Notes: generated by a model from the sequence alone, not told the origin. A stretch of DNA of 64,000 bases from Bacillota bacterium (GCA_023421395.1 JAEZTL010000003.1:124001-188000), one strand, 5' to 3'; positions 25,699 through 34,216 are shown, counted from the stretch's first letter. A program made the numbers and translations.

Positions 25699-26145
25699 GT
25701 GGTGGCCGTTTTCGGTGAAAAATGCACCGGCAAGTACGAGCTTGCCTGTGCCCTTCGAGACGCGATCCCGATGCAATTGTACGCCGCAGACTGTTGGCTG
25801 CGGGAAGGCGAAGCGGAGGCCGCCGACAGGCTTCGGCGCCTGCTCCTTGACCGCCTGAGCCGCGCCCCGCACATCGTCTACGTGCTTCGGACCCGCGGCG
25901 AACTTGATCTGATCCCGCCCGGGGCGGTCCGGATTCGCCTGACGAGGGACCTTGAACGGATGAAGCAAATCCTCTGCGGACGCATGTTCGGGGACGAAAA
26001 CCCCGGCGCGATGCGCGCGCTGGAGGCAGAACACGGCCTGTACGGCGGCGATGCCTGCGACCTGTCGATCCATGAACTGGATGGAGATTCCATCCGCGGC
26101 GCCGTAGACTGGGTGCGGCGGCGCCTCGGCCGGCAGGAAGCTTGA
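25699..26145 (+). CDS. P-loop-like small protein, possible nucleoside kinase relative
   Basis: A 148-residue protein. The N-terminus VAVFGEKCTGKYELA looks like a Walker A loop (GxxxxGK) but has Tyr where Ser/Thr is usual. The rest is reminiscent of cytidylate/adenylate kinase-like folds: an Arg-rich stretch VRIRLTRDLERM, then a possible lid with RMFGDENPGAM, then DLSIHELDG. GTG 25699 has GGAGG 10 bases upstream; the open frame extends to 25615 without a ribosome site. The nitroreductase gene follows 23 bases later. Function is unproven. Confidence 0.6.
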   Translation: MVAVFGEKCTGKYELACALRDAIPMQLYAADCWLREGEAEAADRLRRLLLDRLSRAPHIVYVLRTRGELDLIPPGAVRIRLTRDLERMKQILCGRMFGDENPGAMRALEAEHGLYGGDACDLSIHELDGDSIRGAVDWVRRRLGRQEA

Positions 26146-26168
26146 TTCAAGCGGAAGGGGGATAACCC

Positions 26169-26795
26169 ATGGATTTTTACGGCGTCGTCATGGCCCGGCG
26201 GACCGTGCGGGATTTTGAGGACAGGCCCGTCCCGAGAGACGTGCTGGAGCGGATTGTGGGCGCGGGGCTTAAGGCCCCTTCCAACAACCATATGCGGGAA
26301 TGGGATTTCATCGTGCTGGAAGACCCAAAGGCGCGCATGAATGCCATCCGCATGGTGCGGGGCGATCTCGGAAAGGCCGAGTCGGAGGCCATCATCGACG
26401 CCTGGGGCCTTACCGACGAGGACCAGCGCGCCATGTACCTGGACGGGATCCCCAAGCAGCACCGGATGCTCCTGACCGCGGGCTGCCTGATCCTTCCGCT
26501 GTTCCGGCAGCCGGGCCCGCTGCTGCAGCCGGATTCGCTGTCCGCGCTCAACGGCTTCGCGTCCGTGTGGTGCTGCATTGAAAACATGCTGCTGGCCGCC
26601 GCCGCGGAGGGGCTTTACGGCGTCACGCGCATCCCCTTCGACGCCGAGATTGCCCATCTCAAGACCACTTTAAACGTGCCCGAAGGTTATGAAATCGCCT
26701 GCTACCTGGCGTTGGGATACCCATCCAAGGATCGTCCCGCGCTGAGCCAGACAAAGGTGAGCGCCCGGGACAAAATTCACATCGACAAGTGGTGA
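26169..26795 (+). CDS. Nitroreductase-family flavoprotein
   Basis: A 208-residue member of the FMN-dependent nitroreductase superfamily. The N-terminal MARRTVRDFEDRPVP and GLKAPSNNHMREWDF are the usual FMN-binding text, and GCLILPLF and ACYLALGYPSKDRP close the fold. The substrate is not predictable. It has an AAGGGGG ribosome site and shares a transcript with the preceding small protein or starts its own. Confidence 0.88.
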   Translation: MDFYGVVMARRTVRDFEDRPVPRDVLERIVGAGLKAPSNNHMREWDFIVLEDPKARMNAIRMVRGDLGKAESEAIIDAWGLTDEDQRAMYLDGIPKQHRMLLTAGCLILPLFRQPGPLLQPDSLSALNGFASVWCCIENMLLAAAAEGLYGVTRIPFDAEIAHLKTTLNVPEGYEIACYLALGYPSKDRPALSQTKVSARDKIHIDKW

Positions 26796-27293
26796 AGCGC
26801 CCGCCGGCTTCAGACCGTCACTCAAAGTCCCCCGAAGATTCAATCGCTTCCGGCAACCTGTGCGCCGGAAACGCGTATCTGCCTTCGGGACTGATGCTAA
26901 GGGCAGTATAGCACCATAGGTAAAATGGAAATGCCGGAGCATCTCATACCGACCCAAAACATTAATAATTCGTCGAGGTGGGTCTTATACCAATCCAGAA
27001 CATTCTTGCATCGTTGCGGCGGTCCTTTTCGCGCAGGGCGGTGTCACGCTTCGCTCCGGCTCCTTGCCCTACAGCGAAAAAGCCTTGCCGCTTTGGATGC
27101 AGTAATATTTCGATTGGTCTTATCGCGCGGAACTGTGTCGCCTGCCGCTCAACATAGCGCTGCATTTCACGCCGAAGGCGTATCCCGAAGGGTCGCCTCG
27201 CTTTGGCTTCTTGTTCCGCGTCAAAAATCCTTCCCTCTTTGAAATCATGAATTTCTTACTTGGGATCAGATTTGCGCGGGCTTTCTCTTTCGC
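26796..27293. other. Gene-free, A/T-richer stretch of about 500 bases
   Basis: No frame here looks like a protein. It contains a short hairpin (TTCCGGC 26848-26854 with GCCGGAA 26864-26870), a long imperfect palindrome (26984-27123, listed separately), and a further possible fold bounded by GGAAC (27130-27134) and GTTCC near 27213. Composition is more A/T-rich than the flanks. Confidence 0.6.
26984..27123. repeat. 140-base imperfect palindrome, MITE-like
   Basis: The ends are inverted repeats: ACCAATC (26988-26995 region) then AACATTCTTGCATC on the left, and GATGCAGTAATATTTCGATTGGT on the right (27097-27119). Pairing continues inward with TGCGGC/GCCGC, CTTTTCGC/GCGAAAA and AGGGC/GCCCT, to an apex near 27050. 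This is the form of a small non-autonomous mobile element or a long structured RNA. No transposase is nearby. Confidence 0.6.
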
Positions 27294-27326
27294 AATAAAA
27301 ACGGGGTCCGCTTTTGCGGGCCCCGT
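27294..27326 (-). terminator. Intrinsic terminator for the membrane-anchored protein gene
   Basis: On the minus strand ACGGGGCCCGC pairs with GCGGACCCCGT across a four-A loop, followed by TTTTATT. It lies 42 bases beyond the stop of the gene at 27368. Confidence 0.88.
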
Positions 27327-27367
27327 TTCGGAGTGTTGAAAGCCTCAAAGGGTCAAAGCGCGGTCCG

Positions 27368-28219
27368 TCAGGCCGCCGGGGTGGCTGCCGCGGCGGGGGC
27401 CACGGTGGCCCCGGCATCGGAAGCCGCCGTTTCGGCGGGCGCGGCGGTGGCCTGAACCACGCCGTCGATCGTCATGCCCGCGACGAAGGGATCCAGCGCC
27501 TTAAACAGCGAATCGGCGTCGGGCAGCTTGTCCGCGTCATCCGCCTTTGTGGTGAGGCTGGCAAAGACCGACATGCCGCGGGAAGCGTCAAAGTATACGA
27601 TGACCGATCGCACCGTCTTGGCAGCGGGGGCGCTCGTCGCTTCCGGGGCGATGGTCGCCTCCGGGGCGGGGGTCGCGGTCGCCGCCGCTTCGGTCTCGGT
27701 GGGCGCATAATCAAAGGTGAAGCCCCAGCCGGTGCGGCCGCCCACCGTAACCTCACGCACCTCGCCGGCCGTGGCGCTCTGGAGATAGGTGCTGTAGGTG
27801 GTGGCGTACTGCTGCGCCATCGCCTCCGCGCCGCCCTTGGCGGCCATCACGGAGACGCTATCAAGCGCGCTGTCGCCTGTGGGCTTATAGACGAAATTGG
27901 ACACGTTGTCGTCGCTGGGGTAGCGCTCGTTCTCCATTGTGAAGCCGTCCACAGGCGACACGCTGCCGAGCTTGAAGTACTTGGGCTTCAGGGTATCGCC
28001 GGTGTTGGCGACGATCCAGTTATCCTCCGCCTGCACCGCGCCGTCCTTCACGCGGAGCGAGCCGTCAAAGTAGTCCCTGAGCAGCAGGTACCCCGCGACC
28101 GCCAGCACGATTGCCAGCGCGACGATGCCCATCGTGATCCATTCCTTCTTGGTGAACCCCTGCGGCTTGAATTCGTGCTTGGCCTTCATCCGGGCCGGCA
28201 CCCGCTTTTTTCCAGCCAT
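27368..28219 (-). CDS. Uncharacterised single-pass membrane-anchored protein
   Basis: A 283-residue protein. A basic cytoplasmic N-terminus (MAGKKRVPARMKAKHEFK) is followed by one membrane helix (about 29-48, ITMGIVALAIVLAVAGYLLL), then an extracytoplasmic domain. A low-complexity Ala/Thr/Pro/Glu linker sits in the middle (about 178-203) and another forms the C-terminal 35 residues. The folded part has no motif I recognise. The start is placed at MAGKK; the open frame extends 25 residues upstream. It lies 3' of the LCP gene on the same strand but has its own terminator on each side. Confidence 0.7.
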   Translation of the reverse strand: MAGKKRVPARMKAKHEFKPQGFTKKEWITMGIVALAIVLAVAGYLLLRDYFDGSLRVKDGAVQAEDNWIVANTGDTLKPKYFKLGSVSPVDGFTMENERYPSDDNVSNFVYKPTGDSALDSVSVMAAKGGAEAMAQQYATTYSTYLQSATAGEVREVTVGGRTGWGFTFDYAPTETEAAATATPAPEATIAPEATSAPAAKTVRSVIVYFDASRGMSVFASLTTKADDADKLPDADSLFKALDPFVAGMTIDGVVQATAAPAETAASDAGATVAPAAAATPAA

Positions 28220-28329
28220 GTTCGCTGCGCCCCAATCCTGTTCAATAATAAGTCCTATCCGCGACAGTCTACCACATTTTGCACGCAAAATCAACGCCCG
28301 GAAGGAACCGCCGCCTCATAATCCAGCCG

Positions 28330-28356
28330 AAAAAAAACGCCGCAGAGGGCGCGGCG
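28330..28356 (-). terminator. Intrinsic terminator after LCP gene
   Basis: On the minus strand CGCCGC-gccctct-GCGGCG is followed by eight T residues, 39 bases past the LCP stop. It separates the LCP transcript from the membrane-protein gene. Confidence 0.88.
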
Positions 28357-28394
28357 CGTCCTTTGCGGCGAATATCCAGGCGATTTGCGGAGGC

Positions 28395-29393
28395 TCAGCC
28401 CTCGGCCCCGTAGATAAAGTCGTGCAGCATCTGGGTGTTCTTTTCGAAGTCCGGCCGGATGGACCAGGTGCCGTTCTTGATGCCCGCGTCGAAGGTTCCG
28501 TCCGCCGGCAGGCGCAGCTGCTGGGCGTTGGCGATGTCCGCGCCCAGGCCCACCGTCGCCAGCTTGACCAGCGTGGCCATATCAAGGTTCGTCTCCACAT
28601 AGGGCAGCAGCGAGGAGACGGCGTTGACGATGGTCAGGACGTTGTTCTGCTGCAGCTTCTTGGCGATGGCGGTGAGCACCTTGCGCTGCCGTTCGGTGCG
28701 GTTGTAGTCGTTGTCCAGGTAGCGGTTGCGGGCGAAAGCCATGGCCTGGTTGCCGGTCAGGCGCGTATTTTCGCCGTAATTTTTCAGCCTGGAGGTATCC
28801 AGAGACCGGACGATAAAGGTCTCCATATATTTATTGACGTAGCGCATCTCGTCCTTGGTGAGGCTCACTTCGATGCCGCCCAGCTTGTCGACCACCTCGG
28901 CCAGCGCGGTCATGTTGATCATCGCGTAATGGGTGATGTTCATGCCGAAGTTTTCATTCACCGTGCGCATGACCAGTTTGGGCCCGCCGTACACGTTGGC
29001 CGCGTTGAGCTTGGCCCAGCCGACGTTGTAGAGGTTCACCCAGGTGTCACGCATGAGGGAGGTCATCTTGACCTGGGCGGTGGAGGGATTGAGGGACAGA
29101 ATGATCATGCCGTCGGTGCGGGCGTAGCCCTTGCTCGTCGTGGAATCGCCGCCCAGCAGCAGGATGTTGATCCACTGATCGGAGAGCCCCTCGGTCACGC
29201 TGAGATCCGCTACGTCCACGGGATTCTCGACGATGATCTCAGGCTCCGGCGTCTCTTCCGGAACGTACACGTCCTCGGTGGGATCGGCGGCGGCCGGCGT
29301 GGCCTCGGGGGTCGCCTCCGCGAAGGCGGGCATCGCAGTCATAAACAGCGTCAGCGTCAGCAAGAGCGAAACCAAAAGAAAAATGCGTCTCAT
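28395..29393 (-). CDS. LytR-CpsA-Psr (LCP) family cell-wall glycopolymer transferase
   Basis: A 332-residue extracytoplasmic protein that attaches teichoic-acid-like or capsular polymers to peptidoglycan, by family role. It has an N-terminal hydrophobic signal or anchor (about 4-25), an acidic Pro/Glu/Thr linker (26-56), then the LCP domain with NILLLGGD, RTDGMIILSLNP, SLMRDTWV, VVDKLGGIEV and FARNRYLDNDYNRTERQRKVL. The conserved Arg and Asp residues for lipid-pyrophosphate binding are present. A promoter lies just upstream and a terminator just downstream, so it is probably monocistronic. Confidence 0.92.
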   Translation of the reverse strand: MRRIFLLVSLLLTLTLFMTAMPAFAEATPEATPAAADPTEDVYVPEETPEPEIIVENPVDVADLSVTEGLSDQWINILLLGGDSTTSKGYARTDGMIILSLNPSTAQVKMTSLMRDTWVNLYNVGWAKLNAANVYGGPKLVMRTVNENFGMNITHYAMINMTALAEVVDKLGGIEVSLTKDEMRYVNKYMETFIVRSLDTSRLKNYGENTRLTGNQAMAFARNRYLDNDYNRTERQRKVLTAIAKKLQQNNVLTIVNAVSSLLPYVETNLDMATLVKLATVGLGADIANAQQLRLPADGTFDAGIKNGTWSIRPDFEKNTQMLHDFIYGAEG

Positions 29394-29468
29394 CCTGTTC
29401 TCCTTTCATCTTTGGAAAACCGCCGGCCCCGCTGGGCCGCGCCTTAAAACACGAATCGCATACCGATA

Positions 29469-29496
29469 ATTGTACCGAATAACAGGGTTTTGTCAA
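29469..29496 (-). promoter_or_regulatory. Promoter of the LCP gene
   Basis: Read on the minus strand, TTGACA (29496-29491) and TACAAT (29474-29469) are 16 bases apart, about 75 bases before the ATG at 29393. Confidence 0.75.
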
Positions 29497-29573
29497 CAGC
29501 TTTGGCCGTCCTTTTCCCGCGACTTAACCACAGACGCCCGCTTTGACCACATTTCGTCATCTTTCCGGTTCTT

Positions 29574-29603
29574 TTGACGTCATCCGGGCCGGTTGCATAA
29601 GAT
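29574..29603 (+). promoter_or_regulatory. Candidate promoter for the small membrane peptide genes
   Basis: TTGACG (29574-29579) and TAAGAT (29598-29603) with 18 bases between, about 46 bases ahead of the ATG at 29650. Confidence 0.6.
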
Positions 29604-29649
29604 GACACGGGCCGCAATGTCGGCACACTCAAAAAGCGAGGTGCAATTC

Positions 29650-29811
29650 ATGAAAGCGATCACCGTGACCCTGATCGTCGTGGGCATTGTCGGATTGATC
29701 CTCTCCGCGGTACTTCCCGTGATTGGCATTCCGGGGATCATCGGATCCGTGGCCGCGCTGCTGGCGGGTATCGGCTTCCTGATCTTCCGCTGCTACTGCT
29801 GCAGGAGCTGA
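29650..29811 (+). CDS. 53-residue hydrophobic membrane peptide, first of a tandem pair
   Basis: A very small protein with two hydrophobic stretches (about 4-25 and 28-46) and a Cys-rich tail (RCYCCRS). Start ATG 29650 has GCGAGGTG 8 bases upstream; an upstream in-frame ATG lacks a site. It is clearly homologous to the 55-residue peptide encoded 125 bases downstream: both begin MK-ITV-LIVVG and keep LGLILSAVLPV-like text. Function is unknown; membrane location is inferred from hydrophobicity. Confidence 0.75.
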   Translation: MKAITVTLIVVGIVGLILSAVLPVIGIPGIIGSVAALLAGIGFLIFRCYCCRS

Positions 29812-29831
29812 CCTGTCCGAGGCGTCCGATC

Positions 29832-29859
29832 GGCGCGCCGCCGTGAGCGGCGGCGCGCC
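29832..29859 (+). promoter_or_regulatory. Perfect GC hairpin between the two peptide genes
   Basis: GGCGCGCCGCCG pairs with CGGCGGCGCGCC around a TGAG loop. No T-run follows, so it is more likely a stabiliser or partial terminator than a full stop. Confidence 0.65.
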
Positions 29860-29936
29860 GTGCCGAAAAGCCCGTCCGGCGCATTGTATGGGATGGGGCG
29901 CATCGCTGGTATTCCCGAAAAAGAGGTGTAGTCGTT

Positions 29937-30104
29937 ATGAAATTAATCACGGTCGCGCTCATCGTGGTGGGGGTCCTGGGCCTGATCCTCTCCGCAGTCC
30001 TGCCCGTCGTCGGCCTTGCGGGCATCATCGGCGCGCTCGCCGCGCTTTTGACGGGCATCGGGTTTTTCATTCTCTGTTTCTGCGCCTGTTCCTGCAGGAA
30101 ATAA
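29937..30104 (+). CDS. 55-residue hydrophobic membrane peptide, second of a tandem pair
   Basis: Encodes a paralogue of the peptide at 29650, with about 65 percent identity by eye. It starts MKLITVALIVVGVLGLILSA, continues through a Gly/Ala/Leu-rich second hydrophobic segment, and ends CFCACSCRK with four Cys. AAAGAGGTG is 9 bases before the ATG and the stop is TAA at 30102. The conservation of reading frame and Cys-rich tail between the copies argues that both are real. No function is assigned. Confidence 0.75.
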   Translation: MKLITVALIVVGVLGLILSAVLPVVGLAGIIGALAALLTGIGFFILCFCACSCRK

Positions 30105-30172
30105 CCCGCGCGTACATTCCGCAAAATACGGCTTGCCGGGCATCCGCACCGGCAGGCCGCGCTTTGCCGCAT

Positions 30173-31909
30173 TCAGGCCGAGAACTGGCTGAAGTACAAT
30201 TTGGCGTAGAAGCCGCCCTTTTCAATCAGCTGGTCGTGGGTACCCTGCTCGATCACGCGGCCGCGGTCCATCACCAGAATCATGTCGGCTTCGCGGATGG
30301 TCTGGAGCCTGTGGGCCACCACGAAACTGGTGCGTCCCCGCATGATCCGCTGGAACGCCCGCTGCACGCGGCGTTCGGTCAGCGCGTCGATGGAGGAGGT
30401 CGCCTCGTCCAGAATCAGCATCGGCGGGGCGGTGAGCATCGCCCGCGCGATGCACAGAAGCTGCTTTTGCCCCTGGGAGATGCCCTCGCCCTCCTCCCGG
30501 ATGACGGTGTCGTACCCTTCGGGCAGGCGCCGGATAAAACCCTCCGCGTGGGCGGACCGGGCGGCTTCTTCGATCTCCGCCATGCCGGCATCCGGCCGGC
30601 CGTAGGCGATGTTCTCGCGAATGGTACCCTCCCGCAGCCACGTGTCCTGCAGCACCATGCCGAACTGACGGCGCAGGCTGTCCCGCGTGATGCGGCGCAC
30701 CGGCAGACCGTCCACGAGGATATCGCCCGAGTCCGGCTCGTAAAAGCGCATGAGCAGGTTGATCAGCGTGGTCTTGCCGCTGCCGGTGGGGCCGACGATG
30801 GCGACGCGCTCGCCGGGCCGGACGCAAAGGTTCAGGTCTTCGATCAGCGGCTGGTCCGGTGTGTAGCGGAAGGAGACGCCGCGAAGATCCACCGCGCCCT
30901 CCGCGCGCGAAAGCCGCGCGGCGTCCGGCGCGTCCGGCGCCTCGGCGGGGGCGTCGATCAATTCAAATACACGGGCGGCGGAGGCCAGCGCGCCCTGGAA
31001 TTCGGTGATCACGCCGGAGATTTCGTTGAAGGGCTTGGTGTACTGGTTTGCGTAGTTGAGCGCGCTCACCAGCTGGCCCACGGTGATGAGGCCCCGCACC
31101 GCCCCGAAGGCCCCGAACACGCCCACCGCCACGTATACCACCGAATTGACGAACCGGGTGGCCGGGTTTGTGATGGAAGAGTAAAACAGGGCCTTGACGC
31201 CGGTGACGCGAAGGCTCCGGTTGATCGCCTCAAAGCGCTCCGCGGCCCGCCGTTGATAGCGGAAGGCATCCACCAGCTTCTGGCTGCCCACCAGTTCGTT
31301 GACAAGGCCCGTCATCTCACCCCGCACGCGGGACTGTTCCCGGAACATGTCGTAGGTGCGCGTGGCGAGGAATTTCGCCACAAACAGCGAAAGCGGCGTG
31401 ACCACGATCACGATCAGCGCGATCCAGGCGTTGATCGTCAGCATCACCGCCAGCGTTCCCAGAATGGTCAGGCCGCTGGAGAAGAGCTGCGCGAAGCCCA
31501 GCAGAAGCCCGTCCGACACCTGGTCCACGTCGGTGATCAGCCGGCTCAGCACGTCGCCGTGGCGGCGGCCGTCGACGTAGGCGGCCGGCGCGCGGCCCAG
31601 CGCCTCGAAGGCGGCCGCGCGGATGCCCCGCGCCACCCGGTAGGCCACGCGGTTGATCAGAAGGTTCGCGCCCCACTGGGCGGCGGAGGTGAGCGCCACC
31701 ACCAGCGCCAGGGTGCCGATCAGCGGCAGCAGAAGGTCAAAGCGCACTGCGCCGGGGCCCAGCACCATGTCCACGCCGCGGCCGATCAGAATCGGCGCGT
31801 AGAGGGTCAGCGCCACGGACGCGGCGGAGAGAAGCGTCACCAGCGCGAGGGCGGAGGCGTGGGGGCGAACGCTGCCGACGAGCCGCCGGAGGGTGGTTCG
31901 AACGCTCAT
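30173..31909 (-). CDS. ABC exporter half-transporter, catalytic subunit of a heterodimer
   Basis: A 578-residue fused membrane/ATPase protein with six N-terminal helices and a C-terminal nucleotide-binding domain. Walker A GPTGSGKTTLINL, signature ISQGQKQLLCIARA, Walker B MLILDEATSSID and the H-loop VVAHRLQTI are all complete, including the catalytic Glu and His. It overlaps its partner by 4 bases. The pair resembles multidrug or lipid exporters such as BmrCD, LmrCD and TM287/288. The substrate is unknown. Confidence 0.93.
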   Translation of the reverse strand: MSVRTTLRRLVGSVRPHASALALVTLLSAASVALTLYAPILIGRGVDMVLGPGAVRFDLLLPLIGTLALVVALTSAAQWGANLLINRVAYRVARGIRAAAFEALGRAPAAYVDGRRHGDVLSRLITDVDQVSDGLLLGFAQLFSSGLTILGTLAVMLTINAWIALIVIVVTPLSLFVAKFLATRTYDMFREQSRVRGEMTGLVNELVGSQKLVDAFRYQRRAAERFEAINRSLRVTGVKALFYSSITNPATRFVNSVVYVAVGVFGAFGAVRGLITVGQLVSALNYANQYTKPFNEISGVITEFQGALASAARVFELIDAPAEAPDAPDAARLSRAEGAVDLRGVSFRYTPDQPLIEDLNLCVRPGERVAIVGPTGSGKTTLINLLMRFYEPDSGDILVDGLPVRRITRDSLRRQFGMVLQDTWLREGTIRENIAYGRPDAGMAEIEEAARSAHAEGFIRRLPEGYDTVIREEGEGISQGQKQLLCIARAMLTAPPMLILDEATSSIDALTERRVQRAFQRIMRGRTSFVVAHRLQTIREADMILVMDRGRVIEQGTHDQLIEKGGFYAKLYFSQFSA

Positions 31910-33636
31910 CGGGCCACCTCCCCCGCGTCCTGAGAATCGCAGATGGCCCGGTAGGCCTCGCAGTCCCGGTACAATTCGTCGTGGACGCCCTGGGCGGCCA
32001 GCCGGCCGTCCTCCAGCACGAGGATCCGGTCGGCGTTACGCATCGCCGCTACCCGCTGGGAGATGACAAAGACCGTCATGCCGTGGGTGTCTTCCCGGAG
32101 GGCCTTGCGCAGCATCGCGTCGGTCTGGTAGTCCAGCGCGGAGGCGCTGTCGTCCAGGATCAGAATGTCCGGATTTTTTACCAGCGCCCGCGCGATGGTC
32201 AGGCGCTGCCGCTGCCCGCCGGACAGGTTTACGCCGCCCTGCTCCACGCGGGCGTCCAGGCCCTCGGGCTTCGCGCGCACGAAGTCCTCGGCCTGGGCGG
32301 TTTTAAGGGCGCGCCACATCGCCTCGTCGCCGGCGTCCGGCCTGCCCCAGGCCAGGTTGTCCCGTATGCTGCCGGAGAAGAGCTCCGCCTTTTGCGGCAC
32401 CAGGCCGATGCGGCCGCGCAGCGCGTCCAGCGAATAATCGCGTACGTCCGCGCCGTCCACCGTCACGCGCCCGCCGGTGACGTCGTAGAGCCGGGGAATC
32501 AGCCCCGCCAGCGTGGATTTGCCCGCGCCGGTGCCGCCGATTACGCCGATCATCTGCCCCGGCATCGCGCGGAAGCTGACGCCCGTCAGCGCGTCCCGGC
32601 CGGGGGAATAGCCAAAGTCCACGTTTTCAAATTCCACCCGGGGCGCGCCCTCCGCCGCCGCCGCGCCGGGGCCGTCCGTTACGGAGGGCGTTACGCGCAT
32701 CAGTTCCTCAATGCGCGCGCCGGAGGCCAGCGCCCGGGCGAATGTCACGATCAGCGTGGCGAGGGCCACCAGCGCCAGCAGGATTTGGGACATGTAGTTG
32801 ATCAGCGCGACCAACTGGCCCTGGGTGATGGCGCCGCCGTCCACCCGCATGCCGCCGTACCAGAGAAGCGCCGCGATGGCCAGGTTCACCAAGACGTAGG
32901 TCATGGGATTGTTGAGCGCCGCCACGCGCCCCACCGCGATCTGCGCGCGCATCATGCGCTCCGCCTCGGCGTCGAAGCGCGCGGCCTCGTCCTTCTGGCG
33001 GGAGAAGGCGCGGATCACGCGGACGCCGCGCAGGTTTTCCCGCGCGATCAGCGACAGGTGGTCGAGCAGCGCCTGGATGCGGCGGTAGCCGGGCAGCGTG
33101 CGGTTGAGGACGAAATAGATCACCAGCGAAATCAGCGGCGCCGCGGCGAGGAAGATCAGCGTCAGGGGCCGGTCGATCAGAAGCGCCATGACGCAGGCGC
33201 CCAGCACGATAAACGGCGCGCGCAGGAGGATTCGGAGCACCAGGTTGACGCCGGCCTGCGCGCGGTCGATGTCAAAGGTGAGCCGCGTGATCAAGGTCGA
33301 CGCGCCGACCCGGTCCACCTCGGCGGCGGACAGGCGGCCGATATGCGTAAAGAGCGCCGTGCGCAGCTCGGTGCCAAACCCCATCGCCGCCTTCGCCGCG
33401 AAGTACTGGGCCGTCAGCGAGCAGGTAAGCCCCAATACGCCCATCGCCACCATCAGAGCGCCGGTGGAGAGGATCACGCCCGTGTCCCGGCCGTTTACGC
33501 CCGCGTCCACCAGCCGGGCCATCAAAATCGGCACGATCAGTTCAAAGGTCGCCTCCAGCATCTTGAAGAGCGGCCCGACGATGCTCTCTTTTTTATAGTG
33601 CTTCAGAAATCTCGTGAGGGCAAATCCACCAGTCAT
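31906..33636 (-). CDS. ABC exporter half-transporter with degenerate ATPase site
   Basis: A 576-residue partner of the exporter subunit downstream, also with six helices and an ATPase domain. Walker A GGTGAGKSTLAGL and signature LSGGQRQRLTIARAL are normal. Walker B reads LILDDSASALD, with Asp in place of the catalytic Glu, and the H-loop is ISQRVAAM, with Gln in place of His. This is the one-site-degenerate design of heterodimeric exporters. The ATG at 33636 is preferred over the one at 33642 because GGAGAG touches the latter but is 6 bases from the former. Confidence 0.92.
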   Translation of the reverse strand: MTGGFALTRFLKHYKKESIVGPLFKMLEATFELIVPILMARLVDAGVNGRDTGVILSTGALMVAMGVLGLTCSLTAQYFAAKAAMGFGTELRTALFTHIGRLSAAEVDRVGASTLITRLTFDIDRAQAGVNLVLRILLRAPFIVLGACVMALLIDRPLTLIFLAAAPLISLVIYFVLNRTLPGYRRIQALLDHLSLIARENLRGVRVIRAFSRQKDEAARFDAEAERMMRAQIAVGRVAALNNPMTYVLVNLAIAALLWYGGMRVDGGAITQGQLVALINYMSQILLALVALATLIVTFARALASGARIEELMRVTPSVTDGPGAAAAEGAPRVEFENVDFGYSPGRDALTGVSFRAMPGQMIGVIGGTGAGKSTLAGLIPRLYDVTGGRVTVDGADVRDYSLDALRGRIGLVPQKAELFSGSIRDNLAWGRPDAGDEAMWRALKTAQAEDFVRAKPEGLDARVEQGGVNLSGGQRQRLTIARALVKNPDILILDDSASALDYQTDAMLRKALREDTHGMTVFVISQRVAAMRNADRILVLEDGRLAAQGVHDELYRDCEAYRAICDSQDAGEVAR

Positions 33637-33788
33637 GCGCATCTCTCCGGCGTAAACTTGCGGGCGCGCCCGCTGCGTTTTATCCTACCATACATGGGTA
33701 AAGTTCTCGGGTGCGGCGGCGCGCCCTTCGCAAAGATTCCGCGAGGCTTTTTGTTCGAGCCCCAAAGCCCGCCGGGAATCTTGACGCG

Positions 33789-33819
33789 AAAAAGCCGCCG
33801 TCCCCGCGGGGACGGCGGC
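33789..33819 (-). terminator. Intrinsic terminator after desulfoferrodoxin
   Basis: On the minus strand GCCGCCGTCCCC pairs with GGGACGGCGGC and is followed by TTTTT. It ends the oxygen-defence transcript. Confidence 0.9.
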
Positions 33820-33829
33820 TCGGCGCCGG

Positions 33830-34216
33830 TTACACCATTTTTCTCCAGAGGCCGTGCAGGTTGCAGTAGGCGTAGGCGGAGACGGGCTTGCCGTCCGTCA
33901 GCGCGAAGGTGGCCTTGGGGGCGTCGCCGGGGTTCAGCGCCTTGCGCTGGCCGCCGTTGGTGGTCTCCAGGTAGATCCACTCGATAAAGTGTTCCTCGGT
34001 CATCGGGTGCGCCACCGAGCCCACCTCGACGGTGACGGTGTTGCCGTCCACGGTGATCACCGGCACATGCTTCTCGTGGCTGGCGTCCACGCTGCCGGGC
34101 ACCAGTTCGGTCATTTCGTCGCCGCAGCAGACCACCGGAACGCCGGAGCAGTTGATCATGCCGATCAGGTTTCCGCAATGCTTGCAGATGAAGAAACGGG
34201 ATTCGCACACAGCCAT
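33830..34216 (-). CDS. dfx: Desulfoferrodoxin, two-iron superoxide reductase
   Basis: A 128-residue superoxide reductase that reduces superoxide to hydrogen peroxide in the cytoplasm. Centre I has the desulforedoxin ligands Cys11, Cys14, Cys30 and Cys31. Centre II has the expected His/Cys set in SHEKHVPVI, GSVAHPMTEEHFIEW and AYCNLHGLW, and the functional Lys of EKHVP is present. It follows the flavodiiron fusion on the same strand after 49 bases that contain AAGGAGG, and the two probably form one oxygen-defence operon closed by a terminator. Confidence 0.95.
   Translation of the reverse strand: MAVCESRFFICKHCGNLIGMINCSGVPVVCCGDEMTELVPGSVDASHEKHVPVITVDGNTVTVEVGSVAHPMTEEHFIEWIYLETTNGGQRKALNPGDAPKATFALTDGKPVSAYAYCNLHGLWRKMV

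Noticed and set aside
26925..27242. Open frames in the gene-free stretch
   Set aside because: They follow the palindrome and have no family features or ribosome sites.
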